IMG/VR virus record: IMGVR_UViG_3300018080_000084
Span: 1-34,578 of that record
DNA: 34,578 bases
Origin: a virus
Direction: 5' to 3' (one strand)
Each line of letters starts with the position of its first letter. The first letter of the stretch is position 1. The notes under the pieces were generated by a model, which was not told the origin of the DNA, made no database searches, and saw only the letters and a list, made by a program, of their open reading frames with translations. Below, one piece after another: positions 12,306 through 21,259 of this stretch. A program made the position numbers and the translations under genes.

Positions 12306-14099
12306 CTACTCCTTATCTAGTAGTGGCAAGATTATGGAACCCCGAAAATTATCCCCAGAATCAAAGTTGTTGTTTGGGACCACTCCGACCGTCACCAAGG
12401 TCGGAATATACAAACTAATTCCGCCGCTATTTCCGTAATACATAATTGTGCGTTCTACTCCTGCTGAACTATCCCTCATCTGACCCACTCCAAAAATTGT
12501 TAGGTTAATCGCCGATGAATCATAATGACGATATGGTGGCTTTAGGCTGGCTGCCCCAGTTCCGGACGCTGCTGAACTGGTATTGAACCTCCATGCATAT
12601 TGGCATCTTCCGTCTTTGGATATCCAATAGTAGACTTCATTAGCCCCACTGAACGACGGTGCAGTTCCTCCCTCATCACCCCAGTATTTACCCGAGGCTG
12701 CTCCGTTGTTACCGGTAACCATGGTAAAGGTTCTAGAGTCGTTCCATTTTCCGGCTCCGTCATAGGCGTCTAGTGCTGTGAGCGTCCATGCATCGGTGGT
12801 GACAGCCTTTGTGGCTCGCAGGGAGCCAATGATACCCACCTGTTTCGATGTGTAGTTGGTCTCTGTGATGTCGTTCCACGCAAATACCGACCATTCTTCG
12901 TCTGCTGTTGCCGATGAAGGGTCTCCAATGTCTCCGGAGGTGGCTGGCGATGTTTTGAGGTGTGGCATTCGGCAGATGACCGGTTCAAGATTGGCGTCTG
13001 AGCTATCGGCCATAAACCCGACATACAGTGGCATGTCGTTGCCCCAAGCTATGGAAGACGTGGTACCGAATAAACTGCCGGTCATATCACTGACTGTCAG
13101 GGTGTCGTTCGCCGTAATTGTATGCAGCACCATTCGCCCGGTCGTAGCGTTTGATGCCATTACCACAAAACCGGGATTGGTGGATGAAAGCGCCGTCCCG
13201 TCTGCACCGGCTAGAGTCAGAGTGCCCGCTGAATGGGTAAAAGATAGATTCCAGAACCAGCAATTGTTTCCTGCCTGCATCCATGATGTCAAATCGTTCG
13301 GAGCTGCAGAATTTGCCCCTATCAAAAGGTCACCTAATCCAAGCGCGACTTCACTTACAGCATTTGATGCCCCACCGAGAAGTACCGAATGTTGTGTAAC
13401 CGCTGAAGCAGTTACCGCGGAGGTGCCGTTACCTGTCAGGACCCCTGTGAGTGTTGTGGCTCCAGTGCCTCCTTTAGATACCGAAAGGGTTCCACCAATG
13501 TTATCCAAAGTAAGATTTGCCTCGGTGACATCGATGGAAGGATTCCCGCTAACGCCGTCTCCATTAGTCACAGCAATCTTGGAGCTAGTGGCTGAAATTG
13601 TCCTTTCGGCCCAAGTGTTAGAAGCTGTTCTCGCTGCTAGACCTGTGCTCGCCAAACCTTCCAGGGCAGCAAGGTCATCCGACAAGGCGAAGGTGACCGT
13701 GTTTGTTCCCCCCGTGATGGTAATACCTGCTGCAGGAGCGGTAAGAGAGGCAGCGGCCGGGTCTGCGCCTGTCGCTCCAATTACCAGCTCTCCGTCGGAA
13801 AGAGGGCCAATAGCTTGTACGGTATTTCCTGCATCTCCTGCCACGATTGCTCGGTCGGCAATGCTGTTGGTTGCCCAGGCGCTTGCTCCGGTTCTTGTAA
13901 CCACTCCGGAGCCTGACAGGCCCTCAACAGCAGCAAGGTCATCAGCAAGAGCCAGGGTAGGGTCGCCAGACACACCGTCACCGTCTGCGACCGTGATTCC
14001 AGCAGCTGGCTGTTGTATCGTCCTTCCTGCGAAGGTCCCTGCTCCGTCGTATGATGCGAGTCCGGATGCGTTGAGTGATATTGCATTTTGTGTCGCCAT
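12306..14099 (-). CDS. Tail fibre or adhesin A (597 aa)
   Basis: The N-terminal 280 residues are low-complexity beta repeats. Two units carry AGIT...DDLAA(V/L)EGL...RT...WA (about 33-80 and 124-168), and other segments are [24 protein letters not shown] and LLIG, all common in phage fibres. Residues 283-560 are a tip domain matching that of the 594-residue fibre ([48 protein letters not shown]), while the last 40 residues differ. Probably a trimeric receptor-binding fibre; the Shine-Dalgarno is weak (GGTGG), so translation may be coupled to the gene ending two bases upstream. Confidence 0.85.
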   Translation of the reverse strand: MATQNAISLNASGLASYDGAGTFAGRTIQQPAAGITVADGDGVSGDPTLALADDLAAVEGLSGSGVVTRTGASAWATNSIADRAIVAGDAGNTVQAIGPLSDGELVIGATGADPAAASLTAPAAGITITGGTNTVTFALSDDLAALEGLASTGLAARTASNTWAERTISATSSKIAVTNGDGVSGNPSIDVTEANLTLDNIGGTLSVSKGGTGATTLTGVLTGNGTSAVTASAVTQHSVLLGGASNAVSEVALGLGDLLIGANSAAPNDLTSWMQAGNNCWFWNLSFTHSAGTLTLAGADGTALSSTNPGFVVMASNATTGRMVLHTITANDTLTVSDMTGSLFGTTSSIAWGNDMPLYVGFMADSSDANLEPVICRMPHLKTSPATSGDIGDPSSATADEEWSVFAWNDITETNYTSKQVGIIGSLRATKAVTTDAWTLTALDAYDGAGKWNDSRTFTMVTGNNGAASGKYWGDEGGTAPSFSGANEVYYWISKDGRCQYAWRFNTSSAASGTGAASLKPPYRHYDSSAINLTIFGVGQMRDSSAGVERTIMYYGNSGGISLYIPTLVTVGVVPNNNFDSGDNFRGSIILPLLDKE

Positions 14100-14101
14100 A
14101 A

Positions 14102-14854
14102 TTACACCACCGTAAAGTTGCCAGCCGAATCAAGAACGGCCCAATCTGTGTTTGCTGTTATGCATACGAGCTCTATTGCTGCGTACTGCTCGATTGCCGT
14201 CAAACTTCCGCCGGTACCCGTTGTAGTGTCCGAGTTTATATAGTGAATTGTTTGGCCCGCATTCTGTCCTATCTTGAAAAGTCCAGCACCCTTACCGACC
14301 ACCTGCACCACTTCACCTAGGGCCGCTGTAGCAGGAAGCGTCAGCGTCACCAAAGAAGCATTATTGGCGATATATCCGTTCTGGACGGCCATGTTTGCGG
14401 CGGTTCCGGTTTCTTCGTTCCACGTAAAACCACCAGCGCTTGCCGAAATAGTGATAGAACCCGCCCCGTTTACAATCGAAACACCTGCTCCGGCTGTTAA
14501 TGTGGCGGCAGCGGGCGATACGCCTGCGGTATCACCTATCAGTAGCTGCCCATCAGTTAGAGGACCAATTTGCTCTACGGCATTCGTACCGTCACCTACG
14601 AGTATAGCGCCATCGGTTAAGCTCGTCCTTCCCGTACCACCATTGTCTACTATGACAGGGTCGTCCAGGTTGATTGTGACCGTACTGGAAGACCCCGACG
14701 TGTTTATGCCGGTTCCTCCTGCGACGGTCAGGACCCCTGCACCCGATGGGTTCGCACTACCGGAGTCGGTGGCAAACTCAATACTTGCCGTCCCTGTGCC
14801 TGGCCCCATCGTGTAATCTAATTCCCCACTAAAGGGGTTGTACTTCCAAACCAT
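14102..14854 (-). CDS. Fibre-like structural protein (250 aa)
   Basis: Residues 1-20 ([17 protein letters not shown]) are a conserved start of many phage fibre proteins. Residues 25-135 are repeats shared with the 597-residue fibre ([43 protein letters not shown]). The C-terminal 140-250 ([24 protein letters not shown]...) is a compact beta domain often found at fibre ends. Probably a short fibre or the connector for the longer ones. GGAG lies before ATG 14854. Confidence 0.8.
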   Translation of the reverse strand: MVWKYNPFSGELDYTMGPGTGTASIEFATDSGSANPSGAGVLTVAGGTGINTSGSSSTVTINLDDPVIVDNGGTGRTSLTDGAILVGDGTNAVEQIGPLTDGQLLIGDTAGVSPAAATLTAGAGVSIVNGAGSITISASAGGFTWNEETGTAANMAVQNGYIANNASLVTLTLPATAALGEVVQVVGKGAGLFKIGQNAGQTIHYINSDTTTGTGGSLTAIEQYAAIELVCITANTDWAVLDSAGNFTVV

Positions 14855-14865
14855 CGCCAGTCTCC

Positions 14866-15420
14866 TTAAGAGTATGTCAGGTTAACTACGTTGCCATACT
14901 CCACGGTGCCACCGGCGCTGTAGGCGGTAAATGCTAAACTATTGATTCCGGATAACTCAAAATCGGTTCCTGCAATATTCGCTACCGTATAGATATTAGA
15001 GCCATCGAAGTTCACCTCGGTCATTCCAGTTACACCCTGAATGACAATTTTATCACCATTCTGCAAACTTCCAATCGAGCTAACCGTCACTACAGCTGGA
15101 TTTGCCTGAGTAATGGCTGTGATGGTTAAATTCGATACAGCGGACCAGACAAACTCGTAGTTGTTGCTGGCGTTCGTTTCATCATTCTGTGGCCATGTGA
15201 CACTGGTCACGCTATTATTGGAGTCGTATTGGAGCTTGCGAATCTGCCATTTATCCTCTGCATTTAGCACTCCAGGGATTGCTCTGCCAAGAAAGATAGG
15301 ATTTCCATTGGTGTCATTAATGGCTCTGAGGGCAACTTCACTATCTTGAACAATAAGCTCATGACGGTCTCGTTCGCCGAACTTCATCGGCCTGTTTTCT
15401 CTCTGTCTACTTATTGTCAT
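14866..15420 (-). CDS. Virion protein with FCCH-like beta module
   Basis: This is a 184-residue protein. The N-terminal about 95 residues contain KFGERDRHELIVQDSEVALRAIND and the YEFVWS strand, like phage fibre-attachment proteins. Residues 99-175 form a beta module (ITQANPAVVTV, LQNGDKIVI, YTVANIAG, FTAYSAGG) that resembles the FCCH domain of ubiquitin-activating enzyme E1, a fold often borrowed by phage structural proteins. The same module occurs in the tail hub (twice) and in the protein after the capsid gene. GGAG lies before the ATG. Confidence 0.75.
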   Translation of the reverse strand: MTISRQRENRPMKFGERDRHELIVQDSEVALRAINDTNGNPIFLGRAIPGVLNAEDKWQIRKLQYDSNNSVTSVTWPQNDETNASNNYEFVWSAVSNLTITAITQANPAVVTVSSIGSLQNGDKIVIQGVTGMTEVNFDGSNIYTVANIAGTDFELSGINSLAFTAYSAGGTVEYGNVVNLTYS

Positions 15421-15429
15421 AGTGTTCTC

Positions 15430-16602
15430 CTATTTAAACCTTTCCGCCCAAGAAATAGCTACCGTGGCATCCGTATTGGCTGTGCTCTCGGCACTGAACG
15501 TCATCGTATCTCCAGGATTCAGAAAAAATTCAAATTCTCTAAATGCCTGGTTGAATGAACCCACTTTGTCCAGAGCAAAGGATGCTAGTAAGACACCTCC
15601 CGAGACCGTCGTTCCAGCAACATCAAAATCGACCACTGATGTATTGGTGCTGATATCCGTATAACTCGGAGAGCCTCCTAAGGTGGCATTCGCATAGATT
15701 CTAATGGTGGCGTTTTTTGTTCCATCCACAGCCGCAGTGACAAAGTCGGGCTGAACCACAACTCTATTGGGGACAGATTGATAAGTCGCCTTATTTCTGA
15801 TAGTGAGGATATTTGTTTCGGTGCTAACAGCCGTTTTAGTGTTATCCTTTGCTTGTCTGGTCTCACCTGCCGAGGAATCCTTACCTTCGATGTATAGGCC
15901 AATACTGGATATCTGGATGGTTACGTTAGTGTTGTTGGTGGTGTTGGCGCTTTGAGCGTAAAACGGGAATGAGGGGTTGTTGACTGATACTAATGTATTA
16001 GCATTGGCGTACTGAATGGTATGGACTAACTCAAGAGACCCTCTAACCTGGTCTTCTATATAGAAACGAATGGCTCCAAAACCTAGCCACTGATATCGAA
16101 TTTGAAAGACGTTTCCTACGGTGGGGTCGAGAGTTTGAAGATATCTCTCATTGCCCAACATTCTGTTTCCATTCCATTTTGTCTGCGGAATCCAGGTATC
16201 TGAACTTGCTGCTCGATGAAGAATTCCGAACTCGGTTCCATTGAAACCAAAGAAGAAACCGTCTGTGGTAGAACCAATACCCGCTATTTGGGAGTTGCCT
16301 GCCACACCGTCAGTAAATACTGCAGTAAATCTAGCCAATCCGCCGGTGCCAGGATTATATTCCAGGAGGCGATTGGTTTCCATGGATGCATTACTGCTTG
16401 TAGCGGCCCCGGCCCCTATCACCGCAAACTGTCCACTATGCGTAACGGTTCCGCTGGCAGCCACCGTAGTCGAAATGATATCCGTATTGATGTTGTACGG
16501 GAAATGGACCAAAACACGCGGAGACGGTTGAGCTACGCTCAATTCCCCAAATGCCGTCACTGACGGCTCTACATCCGCCTTTTTTATATTTTGCTTAACC
16601 AT
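15430..16602 (-). CDS. Large beta-rich virion protein, probable appendage
   Basis: This 390-residue protein starts at ATG 16602 with GGAGG six bases upstream; an in-frame GTG further up lacks a ribosome site. Residues about 30-220 look like a lectin-type beta sandwich (FTAVFTDGVAGNSQIAGIG, FFFGFNGTEFGIL, FQIRYQWLGFGAIRFYIED). The rest are beta strands with TETNILTIRNKATYQS and a C-terminus WAERFK. The pattern is common in marine phage appendage proteins. It is the first gene after a strong terminator and probably belongs to the fibre set. Confidence 0.7.
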   Translation of the reverse strand: MVKQNIKKADVEPSVTAFGELSVAQPSPRVLVHFPYNINTDIISTTVAASGTVTHSGQFAVIGAGAATSSNASMETNRLLEYNPGTGGLARFTAVFTDGVAGNSQIAGIGSTTDGFFFGFNGTEFGILHRAASSDTWIPQTKWNGNRMLGNERYLQTLDPTVGNVFQIRYQWLGFGAIRFYIEDQVRGSLELVHTIQYANANTLVSVNNPSFPFYAQSANTTNNTNVTIQISSIGLYIEGKDSSAGETRQAKDNTKTAVSTETNILTIRNKATYQSVPNRVVVQPDFVTAAVDGTKNATIRIYANATLGGSPSYTDISTNTSVVDFDVAGTTVSGGVLLASFALDKVGSFNQAFREFEFFLNPGDTMTFSAESTANTDATVAISWAERFK

Positions 16603-16612
16603 TTGTTCCTCC

Positions 16613-16636
16613 AAAAAAGGGGGGGCCGAAGCCCCC
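16613..16636 (-). terminator. Rho-independent terminator after the 16642 gene
   Basis: Minus strand: GGGGGC-TTCG-GCCCCC, then CC and six T (16613-16618). A GC-rich six-pair stem capped by a stable TTCG loop and followed by a T run is a textbook intrinsic terminator. It lies six bases beyond the stop of the 16642-17316 gene. The ribosome site of the next gene begins right after the T run, so some read-through or a second promoter must supply the fibre genes. Confidence 0.85.
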
Positions 16637-16641
16637 ACCTA

Positions 16642-17316
16642 TTAAAGTTCTACTACGCGGTAGACCACGCTGACTTCGAGGGTAGCGTCGTTAGAGGCAT
16701 TGCCCGTGAAGTTACTTCCCAGGTTGTCTAGCACTAGGGCCTGGTTCTCCGCTGCTGTAGCGGCTACAATGGCGTCGTTTGCCGCGATGCCTGTTGTATA
16801 TGTGTTTGCGGCTTGGTCGATGAATCCAGTCGACTCAATAGTAGCGGATACCTGTACGCCAGAGGCATCGGTAAACTTAATGCCGAGATTGTCTCCGGAT
16901 TCTGCAAGCACTTCTGAACCGGCTACAAGCTTAAGCTCTGCACCCATGAACTGAATCACTTTTCCTGCGCCCGGAGCAGCTACGAGTTCGATAGGAGTGG
17001 TTGCCAACGCTTTGATTTCCGCTGCCGTCATAGAGACTGCTACGGAGCGAGGTACGCCCTCGTCAAGCGTAAAGGTGATTGTGTTGCCGGTGCCCGACGT
17101 GCTCATTTCGCCGGTTGCACCTGATAGGGCAACTAGACCGGCTGCCGGAGTAACCGACCCGCTTTGTGGCGTGAGGTTTTCAATGTTTCCGGTACCACCT
17201 AGCGAGACCACGCCGTTGACGACGCTAAAGTCGCTGGCATCGAATTGTATGTCGCCTTGACGGCTAGTGCTAGCTGCTACCATTCCGGTGTAAGCAGCGG
17301 GGTTTCTGTTTGACAT
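16642..17316 (-). CDS. Fibre or baseplate-like structural protein (224 aa)
   Basis: Residues 1-75 include RQGDIQFDASDFSVVNGVVSLGG, which matches the SFDxxDFTVDxxGxVxL unit of the fibre at 10245, and a G/T-rich repeat. Residues about 95-224 are a beta domain (AEIKALATTPIELVAAPGAGKVIQFMGAELKLVAGS ... VVYRVVEL), a pattern recurrent in phage virion proteins. AGGAG lies before ATG 17316. It has an upstream non-coding leader and a terminator right after its stop, so it may be expressed as its own unit, possibly at a high level. Confidence 0.75.
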   Translation of the reverse strand: MSNRNPAAYTGMVAASTSRQGDIQFDASDFSVVNGVVSLGGTGNIENLTPQSGSVTPAAGLVALSGATGEMSTSGTGNTITFTLDEGVPRSVAVSMTAAEIKALATTPIELVAAPGAGKVIQFMGAELKLVAGSEVLAESGDNLGIKFTDASGVQVSATIESTGFIDQAANTYTTGIAANDAIVAATAAENQALVLDNLGSNFTGNASNDATLEVSVVYRVVEL

Positions 17317-17357
17317 GTCGCTCTCCTGTTTAAGGTTTTGGCCAAACCGTTAACTAC

Positions 17358-17386
17358 TTGACCTGTATGGTCTTAGGCGATATACT
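17358..17386 (+). promoter_or_regulatory. Strong sigma70-like promoter on the plus strand
   Basis: TTGACC (17358-17363), exactly 17 bases, TATACT (17381-17386): the best consensus match noticed in the window, pointing opposite to the surrounding late genes. A GACC-N5-GGTC inverted repeat (17360-17372) overlaps the -35 box and could be an operator. The transcript would start near 17393 and cover the small frame at 17448. Confidence 0.7.
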
Positions 17387-17427
17387 GCTTACGCCTTCAA
17401 ACATAAAGGTATACTAAATCTTAACTT

Positions 17428-17449
17428 ATAGATAAACGGAGTTATCTAT
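17428..17449 (+). promoter_or_regulatory. Hairpin presenting the ribosome site of the 22-codon gene
   Basis: ATAGATAA (17428-17435) pairs perfectly with TTATCTAT (17442-17449); the six-base loop ACGGAG contains the Shine-Dalgarno GGAG, and the 3' arm runs into the ATG at 17448. The AU-only stem is weak, so translation could respond to temperature or a binding factor. This is inferred from the fold alone. Confidence 0.5.
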
Positions 17450-17516
17450 GTCTCTTCTTGTCCCTGCCGGAATAGCGTGGCTTCTATTCACGTGGTTATA
17501 CGACAATCTGTCCTAG
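17448..17516 (+). CDS. Tiny hydrophobic peptide (22 aa), moron-like unit
   Basis: ATG 17448 follows GGAG at six bases and the promoter at 17358-17386. The 22-residue product (MSLLVPAGIAWLLFTWLYDN, then LS) would span a membrane once. It is transcribed against the late genes and its stop overlaps the stop of the 17513 gene. A promoter plus one small gene in opposite orientation between late genes is the layout of a phage moron. No similarity is known; exclusion, membrane disruption or simply chance are possible. Confidence 0.5.
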   Translation: MSLLVPAGIAWLLFTWLYDNLS

Positions 17517-18958
17517 TCCTCTTTCCCAGCATCAATAAATGCTCTGACCTCTTCCCAGTCTATTGAACGCAACTGACGCGCGGCTTCCGGATGGTCCTTT
17601 GCTATTTCGTTGATGTAATTTTCAGTCAGCTTTTGCATAGCGTTGATTCTTCCGGTATTCATCGACGTGACCATTTTTCGAGATATATTCTGCAAACGGG
17701 GATTGGTCAGCATTGCACTTGCTAATCTTCGTCCGGCTCCCTCTGCCAGTGCCTCCATTAAAATGCCATTCATCCCGGTAGTGAGGCCAATAAGAACTCG
17801 GTAGGGTTCTGATTTAGAGATAAACGTATCTATCATGGATGGACGTAGCTTACGCGAAATGTCACTATAGCGTTGATACAGCTTGTTGGTGAGATTGAAA
17901 TCCCTGCCAAGCTCCGGATTGATGGTAGAAAGCGCCTCTTTTAGGGGCTCCTTAAGACGGGTCAGCTGCTTTGTCTTTGGGCCTACGTTGTAGTTAACGT
18001 CTTGGTAGAATTTAATGATGTCGTCGCCGCTCATCATCGAGCTCTCGAACTGCCTGAGGTCATCTGCGATGGTGCCTCTGACTTTTGCCGGCATGTCCTG
18101 AAGAAGTGACTCCATTTTCGAAACAAGGGCGTTGCGCTGAGGCGTAGCTAGGACAGTCTCTGCCGCAGGCATTCTTCTTAGGGTATCGTATGCTCCCGAA
18201 AGGGCTTCACGCGTCGTCTTTAGCTGCCTTTCGGTTTTTCCTGTCTTTTTAGCTATGTTAGCCAAAAGTTTTTGCTTAGCTTCCCCTTGAACCAGAGGGG
18301 CGATTTCTGCCTCTTTCATTCCCATTTTGCGGGCAAATTCTACGAGTTGCTTATTCTTGGCGCCCGGCTGAAGTACAGCTTTGGTAGGAGTCATGGAGCC
18401 AAGGATGTCGGCCAGAAGCTGGACATTTTCACCAGCTCCCATCGCCTTAGCAGCCTCTTTAGCGGCCAGCCCTTTGGCTTCCATTCCGACCATTCCTGCC
18501 ATAGCTCCAGGGCCGGCTACAAGAGCCGGAGCAGAGCGAGTAACCCTCCTAACGCTTTCCTGGAGAATTCCTTCTTCTGGAATTTGTTCAAGCGCTTCGT
18601 CTAAGGCCTTTCTTCCTGCAGGCACTCTCATCATCGGCATAAGGTCATCGTCTTCGTCTAGAAGTGCCATTTTCTGCCAAAATGACATATTTTGGTCGTC
18701 TGCGGCCGTATACCTTGCCTCCTGACCGGGAGATACGGGAGGGCCTTCAGTGAGGTCGAGTCCCATAGCTTTGCTCATTGGATACTGAACTGCCGCTTCC
18801 AGCATACCCATTAACTGAGCTACATCGCCGGCGCCTTGTGCTACTCCCAAACCAACTTCTCTGACCGCCTGAGCTCCCTGACCCCTTTGAGGCTCTTGTG
18901 GAGCTTCGTCTCTCTGGTCTTTAGGTACATAAAGGTCAAAAATTGTCCTATCTGCCAC
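17513..18958 (-). CDS. Probable ejection (internal virion) protein, 481 aa
   Basis: This helical, A-, E-, K- and M-rich protein has a hydrophobic glycine-rich stretch at about residues 136-165 (SAPALVAGPGAMAGMVGMEAKGLAAKEAA), flanked by an acidic region (LLDEDDDLMPMM). The remainder is regular amphipathic helix. These traits, plus its place as the third of three such genes between tail and fibre genes, fit proteins ejected with DNA in P22/T7-like phages. The start is GTG 18958 with GAGG seven bases upstream, overlapping the previous stop. No enzymatic motif (such as transglycosylase) is visible. Confidence 0.7.
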   Translation of the reverse strand: MADRTIFDLYVPKDQRDEAPQEPQRGQGAQAVREVGLGVAQGAGDVAQLMGMLEAAVQYPMSKAMGLDLTEGPPVSPGQEARYTAADDQNMSFWQKMALLDEDDDLMPMMRVPAGRKALDEALEQIPEEGILQESVRRVTRSAPALVAGPGAMAGMVGMEAKGLAAKEAAKAMGAGENVQLLADILGSMTPTKAVLQPGAKNKQLVEFARKMGMKEAEIAPLVQGEAKQKLLANIAKKTGKTERQLKTTREALSGAYDTLRRMPAAETVLATPQRNALVSKMESLLQDMPAKVRGTIADDLRQFESSMMSGDDIIKFYQDVNYNVGPKTKQLTRLKEPLKEALSTINPELGRDFNLTNKLYQRYSDISRKLRPSMIDTFISKSEPYRVLIGLTTGMNGILMEALAEGAGRRLASAMLTNPRLQNISRKMVTSMNTGRINAMQKLTENYINEIAKDHPEAARQLRSIDWEEVRAFIDAGKED

Positions 18959-20225
18959 GGCTGTACCTCATATATTGTTCTTCGGATGGAATGGTATACC
19001 CAAGCTGCTTTGCCCTCTTCTGTCCTTCCTGAATTCCATATTGGTCAGCGAATACTGTCATCATTTCAAACGTTAGCGGTGTTCCGCGTGGAACTTTTTT
19101 CTTCATGAGTTCAGTGAGGTCACCCGCCTGTTCTTTAATCTCTCGCAGGCGATAGGCGAGTCGGTCCTGAGATTCCTTGGCAAGCGGTTCCACAGCCTGG
19201 TCAACTAGCGCTCCGATGTTGTCTGGCACATATCCGAGCTCTGTGCGGTAGTAATCGGCTATGCGGTCCGTTTCCTGCTGATAGAGTTTTTCTACCTCCG
19301 TTTCATGGCGAAGCGCCTCTACAACAGAAAGGTTAGCCTCATCAGAGCGACCAATTTTGGTAAGCATCTGGCTAATTTGTTGTTCTATCCATTGGTTAGG
19401 TCTGCTTCCGGCCCTCTGAATGTTGCTGAGAAGGAATTCCTTTGTGGCATTCAAAAGCAGAGCCCCTTCCGGAGAACGAAGCCCTTCGCCGTAGCGCCCC
19501 AAGAAGTTGGCGAAGTTGTCTTTGCTGAAAAACTCTAGGTTGCCCTGTTCGATAGCGTCCGCCATTAGCTCTACAGCCATGCTTTTGCTGCGGTTTGACT
19601 GGCGCATCTCGTCAATTTTCTTGAGCCAAGGCCGCGCACCCTCTGAGTGGTATTTACGGTCCGACTCGTACCGCTTTTCGGCTCTACCTCTTCGCTCGTT
19701 CTCGGCCTCTGCCATGTTTTGTAGGCGCTTATCTCCTGAGGCCGCCGCCTCTACAAGAGCGGAATCAGGCAACTGCGAAAATAGGTTAACCTGTTGCTCC
19801 TCGAAGTCCACCACATTGCCCCGTCCAGGCATGGGGTATTGTTGAATTTCAGCAACAGTCTCTTCTAGCACACCTCCCGCAGGGGCTATTTGTCCAAGTT
19901 GAGGATTACCCATCTCCCGCCCTCTTGGTCCCACTTGCGGTCCAGCGTATTTATTGAGAAACGCGTCTACAGGGTCGGGCGAATACTGGTCAATGATGGC
20001 GAGAGCATCCTTAACAGGTACCTTTTTGGCTATCAGGTCTCTTAATATCGACTTTTTTCCCTCTGGCGTGGAAAAGTCTGCGGAAGCAAGAGCTTGGTCT
20101 AAGGCGCTTAACTTACCCTGTTCGGCTTGCGCCATTTGTCGCTGTTGCAGAGCTTGCGCTAATGCGCCGCCAGCCTGCTGGATTCCCTGCCCTATTCCGG
20201 AAAGGTCTTGAAGTACAATCGCCAT
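18948..20225 (-). CDS. Probable ejection (internal virion) protein, 425 aa
   Basis: This starts at ATG 20225 with AAGGAG eight bases upstream. The N-terminus (VLQDLSGIGQGIQQAGGALAQALQQRQMAQ) is an A/Q/G-rich amphipathic helix, the type of segment that can insert in membranes. Then comes a mainly helical, charged protein to the end. It is ten bases after the glycine-zipper gene and overlaps the next. I infer a role in the DNA ejection conduit from composition and neighbours; no family assignment is certain. Confidence 0.7.
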   Translation of the reverse strand: MAIVLQDLSGIGQGIQQAGGALAQALQQRQMAQAEQGKLSALDQALASADFSTPEGKKSILRDLIAKKVPVKDALAIIDQYSPDPVDAFLNKYAGPQVGPRGREMGNPQLGQIAPAGGVLEETVAEIQQYPMPGRGNVVDFEEQQVNLFSQLPDSALVEAAASGDKRLQNMAEAENERRGRAEKRYESDRKYHSEGARPWLKKIDEMRQSNRSKSMAVELMADAIEQGNLEFFSKDNFANFLGRYGEGLRSPEGALLLNATKEFLLSNIQRAGSRPNQWIEQQISQMLTKIGRSDEANLSVVEALRHETEVEKLYQQETDRIADYYRTELGYVPDNIGALVDQAVEPLAKESQDRLAYRLREIKEQAGDLTELMKKKVPRGTPLTFEMMTVFADQYGIQEGQKRAKQLGYTIPSEEQYMRYSRGR

Positions 20226-20235
20226 TAATTTCTCC

Positions 20236-20784
20236 TTATCCGAACAGTCTTCCGAGCCAGTTTCCTGCCATTCCGCCGGCTGCCGCGCCCGCGGGACCTC
20301 CAAGCGCTGCTCCGCCAATTGTCCCCGCGGCACCGATAAGGGGTCCTGCTAGTCCTTGACGCTGCTGAATCACGGGTTCAAACGTGCGCTGTCCTAATAG
20401 CTGAGCAATCATTTGACCTGCGTTGAGCTGGTTGGCCTGTTGTTGCTGGTAGAACTGACCGGCCTGGGAACCAATCATCGTTGAAAGGTCAGCAGCACTT
20501 TGCGCAAGGGCTTGGTTTAAGGCGGAGGAACTTCCTGCGTTGGCATCTACAAAGCGCTGCTGAATGGCTGGTAGGGCCTGTTGTTCGTAGGCCATCATAG
20601 CCGGGTCGACGACCGCCTGCTGAAAAATGTCTTCAAATCCACCGGGCTGTAGGAAGCCCATCATGGACTGAACAAATTCAGGCCCCGCAGACTGCAGGAC
20701 TTGGTTCAGTAGGTCTTGCTGCTGCTGAGTCTGAAGGGGGATGTTCTGCGTGTGTTTCGCACTCCCCATCATTGTCTTTCCCAT
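20236..20784 (-). CDS. Probable ejection protein with C-terminal glycine zipper
   Basis: This is a 182-residue protein. Residues 15-140 are Q- and A-rich helices (QQQQDLLNQVLQSAGPEF, QQFYQQQQANQLNAGQM-type stretches). Residues about 148-176 form a glycine/alanine-zipper (GPLIGAAGTIGGAALGG, PAGAAAGGMAG), likely to enter the membrane. This organisation is typical of the smallest pilot or ejection protein of podoviruses. The start has a perfect GGAGG seven bases upstream, although it lies 107 bases inside the upstream acetyltransferase-like frame. Confidence 0.75.
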   Translation of the reverse strand: MGKTMMGSAKHTQNIPLQTQQQQDLLNQVLQSAGPEFVQSMMGFLQPGGFEDIFQQAVVDPAMMAYEQQALPAIQQRFVDANAGSSSALNQALAQSAADLSTMIGSQAGQFYQQQQANQLNAGQMIAQLLGQRTFEPVIQQRQGLAGPLIGAAGTIGGAALGGPAGAAAGGMAGNWLGRLFG

Positions 20785-21259
20785 CGTTTTCCTCCGTATA
20801 CTCCATTAGCACCGACCTAGACCGCTTGAAGCCATACCACTCGGAATGCTTTGGATAATTAGTTACCCAGAATATTTTCTTTAGTTTACACTCTTTGGCG
20901 ATTTCCTTCGCCTTCTTTGCCAGCAATGAGACAGCTTTTCCGCGATTCCAGTACTGCTTGTCCATGCTGAAAGTCTGCACCACCAAAGCATTGCCCAGCA
21001 TGTCAATCTCGCACCATAGCATCCCAATAACTTTGAGATTCTCATCGCTAATAACATACAGCATCGACATAGGATTGAGCTGCGCTTGCCCATTCCTTTG
21101 AATCGTACAAATTTGCTGTTGGTGTCTGTACCAATCATCAACGCTGTAATCCCTGTCCTTTATCTGCTCTATCAGGTGCTTTGGCACATGGATAGGCGTA
21201 AACACCCTGATAAACTGTAAATCCTCAAACTCAACTTCTTTCGATTGCTTGGCCGACAT
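20678..21259 (-). CDS. GNAT-fold acetyltransferase-like protein in the morphogenesis cluster
   Basis: This 193-residue protein has a GNAT-like strand/helix order at about residues 66-150: MLYVISDENLKVIGMLWCEID, ALVVQTFSMDKQYWNRGKAVSLLAKKAKEIAKE (the acyl-CoA loop region, with W where R/Q is usual in R/Q-x-x-G-x-A), then KIFWVTNYPKHSEWYGFKRS. GNAT-like proteins are seen in the tail/ejection regions of other podoviruses; the target is unknown. The last 35 residues are polar, P/S/E rich and overlap the next gene. The Shine-Dalgarno is poor, so translation is probably coupled to the 21231 gene, which it overlaps by 29 bases. Confidence 0.75.
   Translation of the reverse strand: MSAKQSKEVEFEDLQFIRVFTPIHVPKHLIEQIKDRDYSVDDWYRHQQQICTIQRNGQAQLNPMSMLYVISDENLKVIGMLWCEIDMLGNALVVQTFSMDKQYWNRGKAVSLLAKKAKEIAKECKLKKIFWVTNYPKHSEWYGFKRSRSVLMEYTEENDGKDNDGECETHAEHPPSDSAAARPTEPSPAVCGA

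Noticed and set aside
12856-14115. Plus-strand open frame of 419 codons
   Set aside because: It is antisense to the fibre gene; its P, S, V and A composition mirrors the repeat codons on the other strand.
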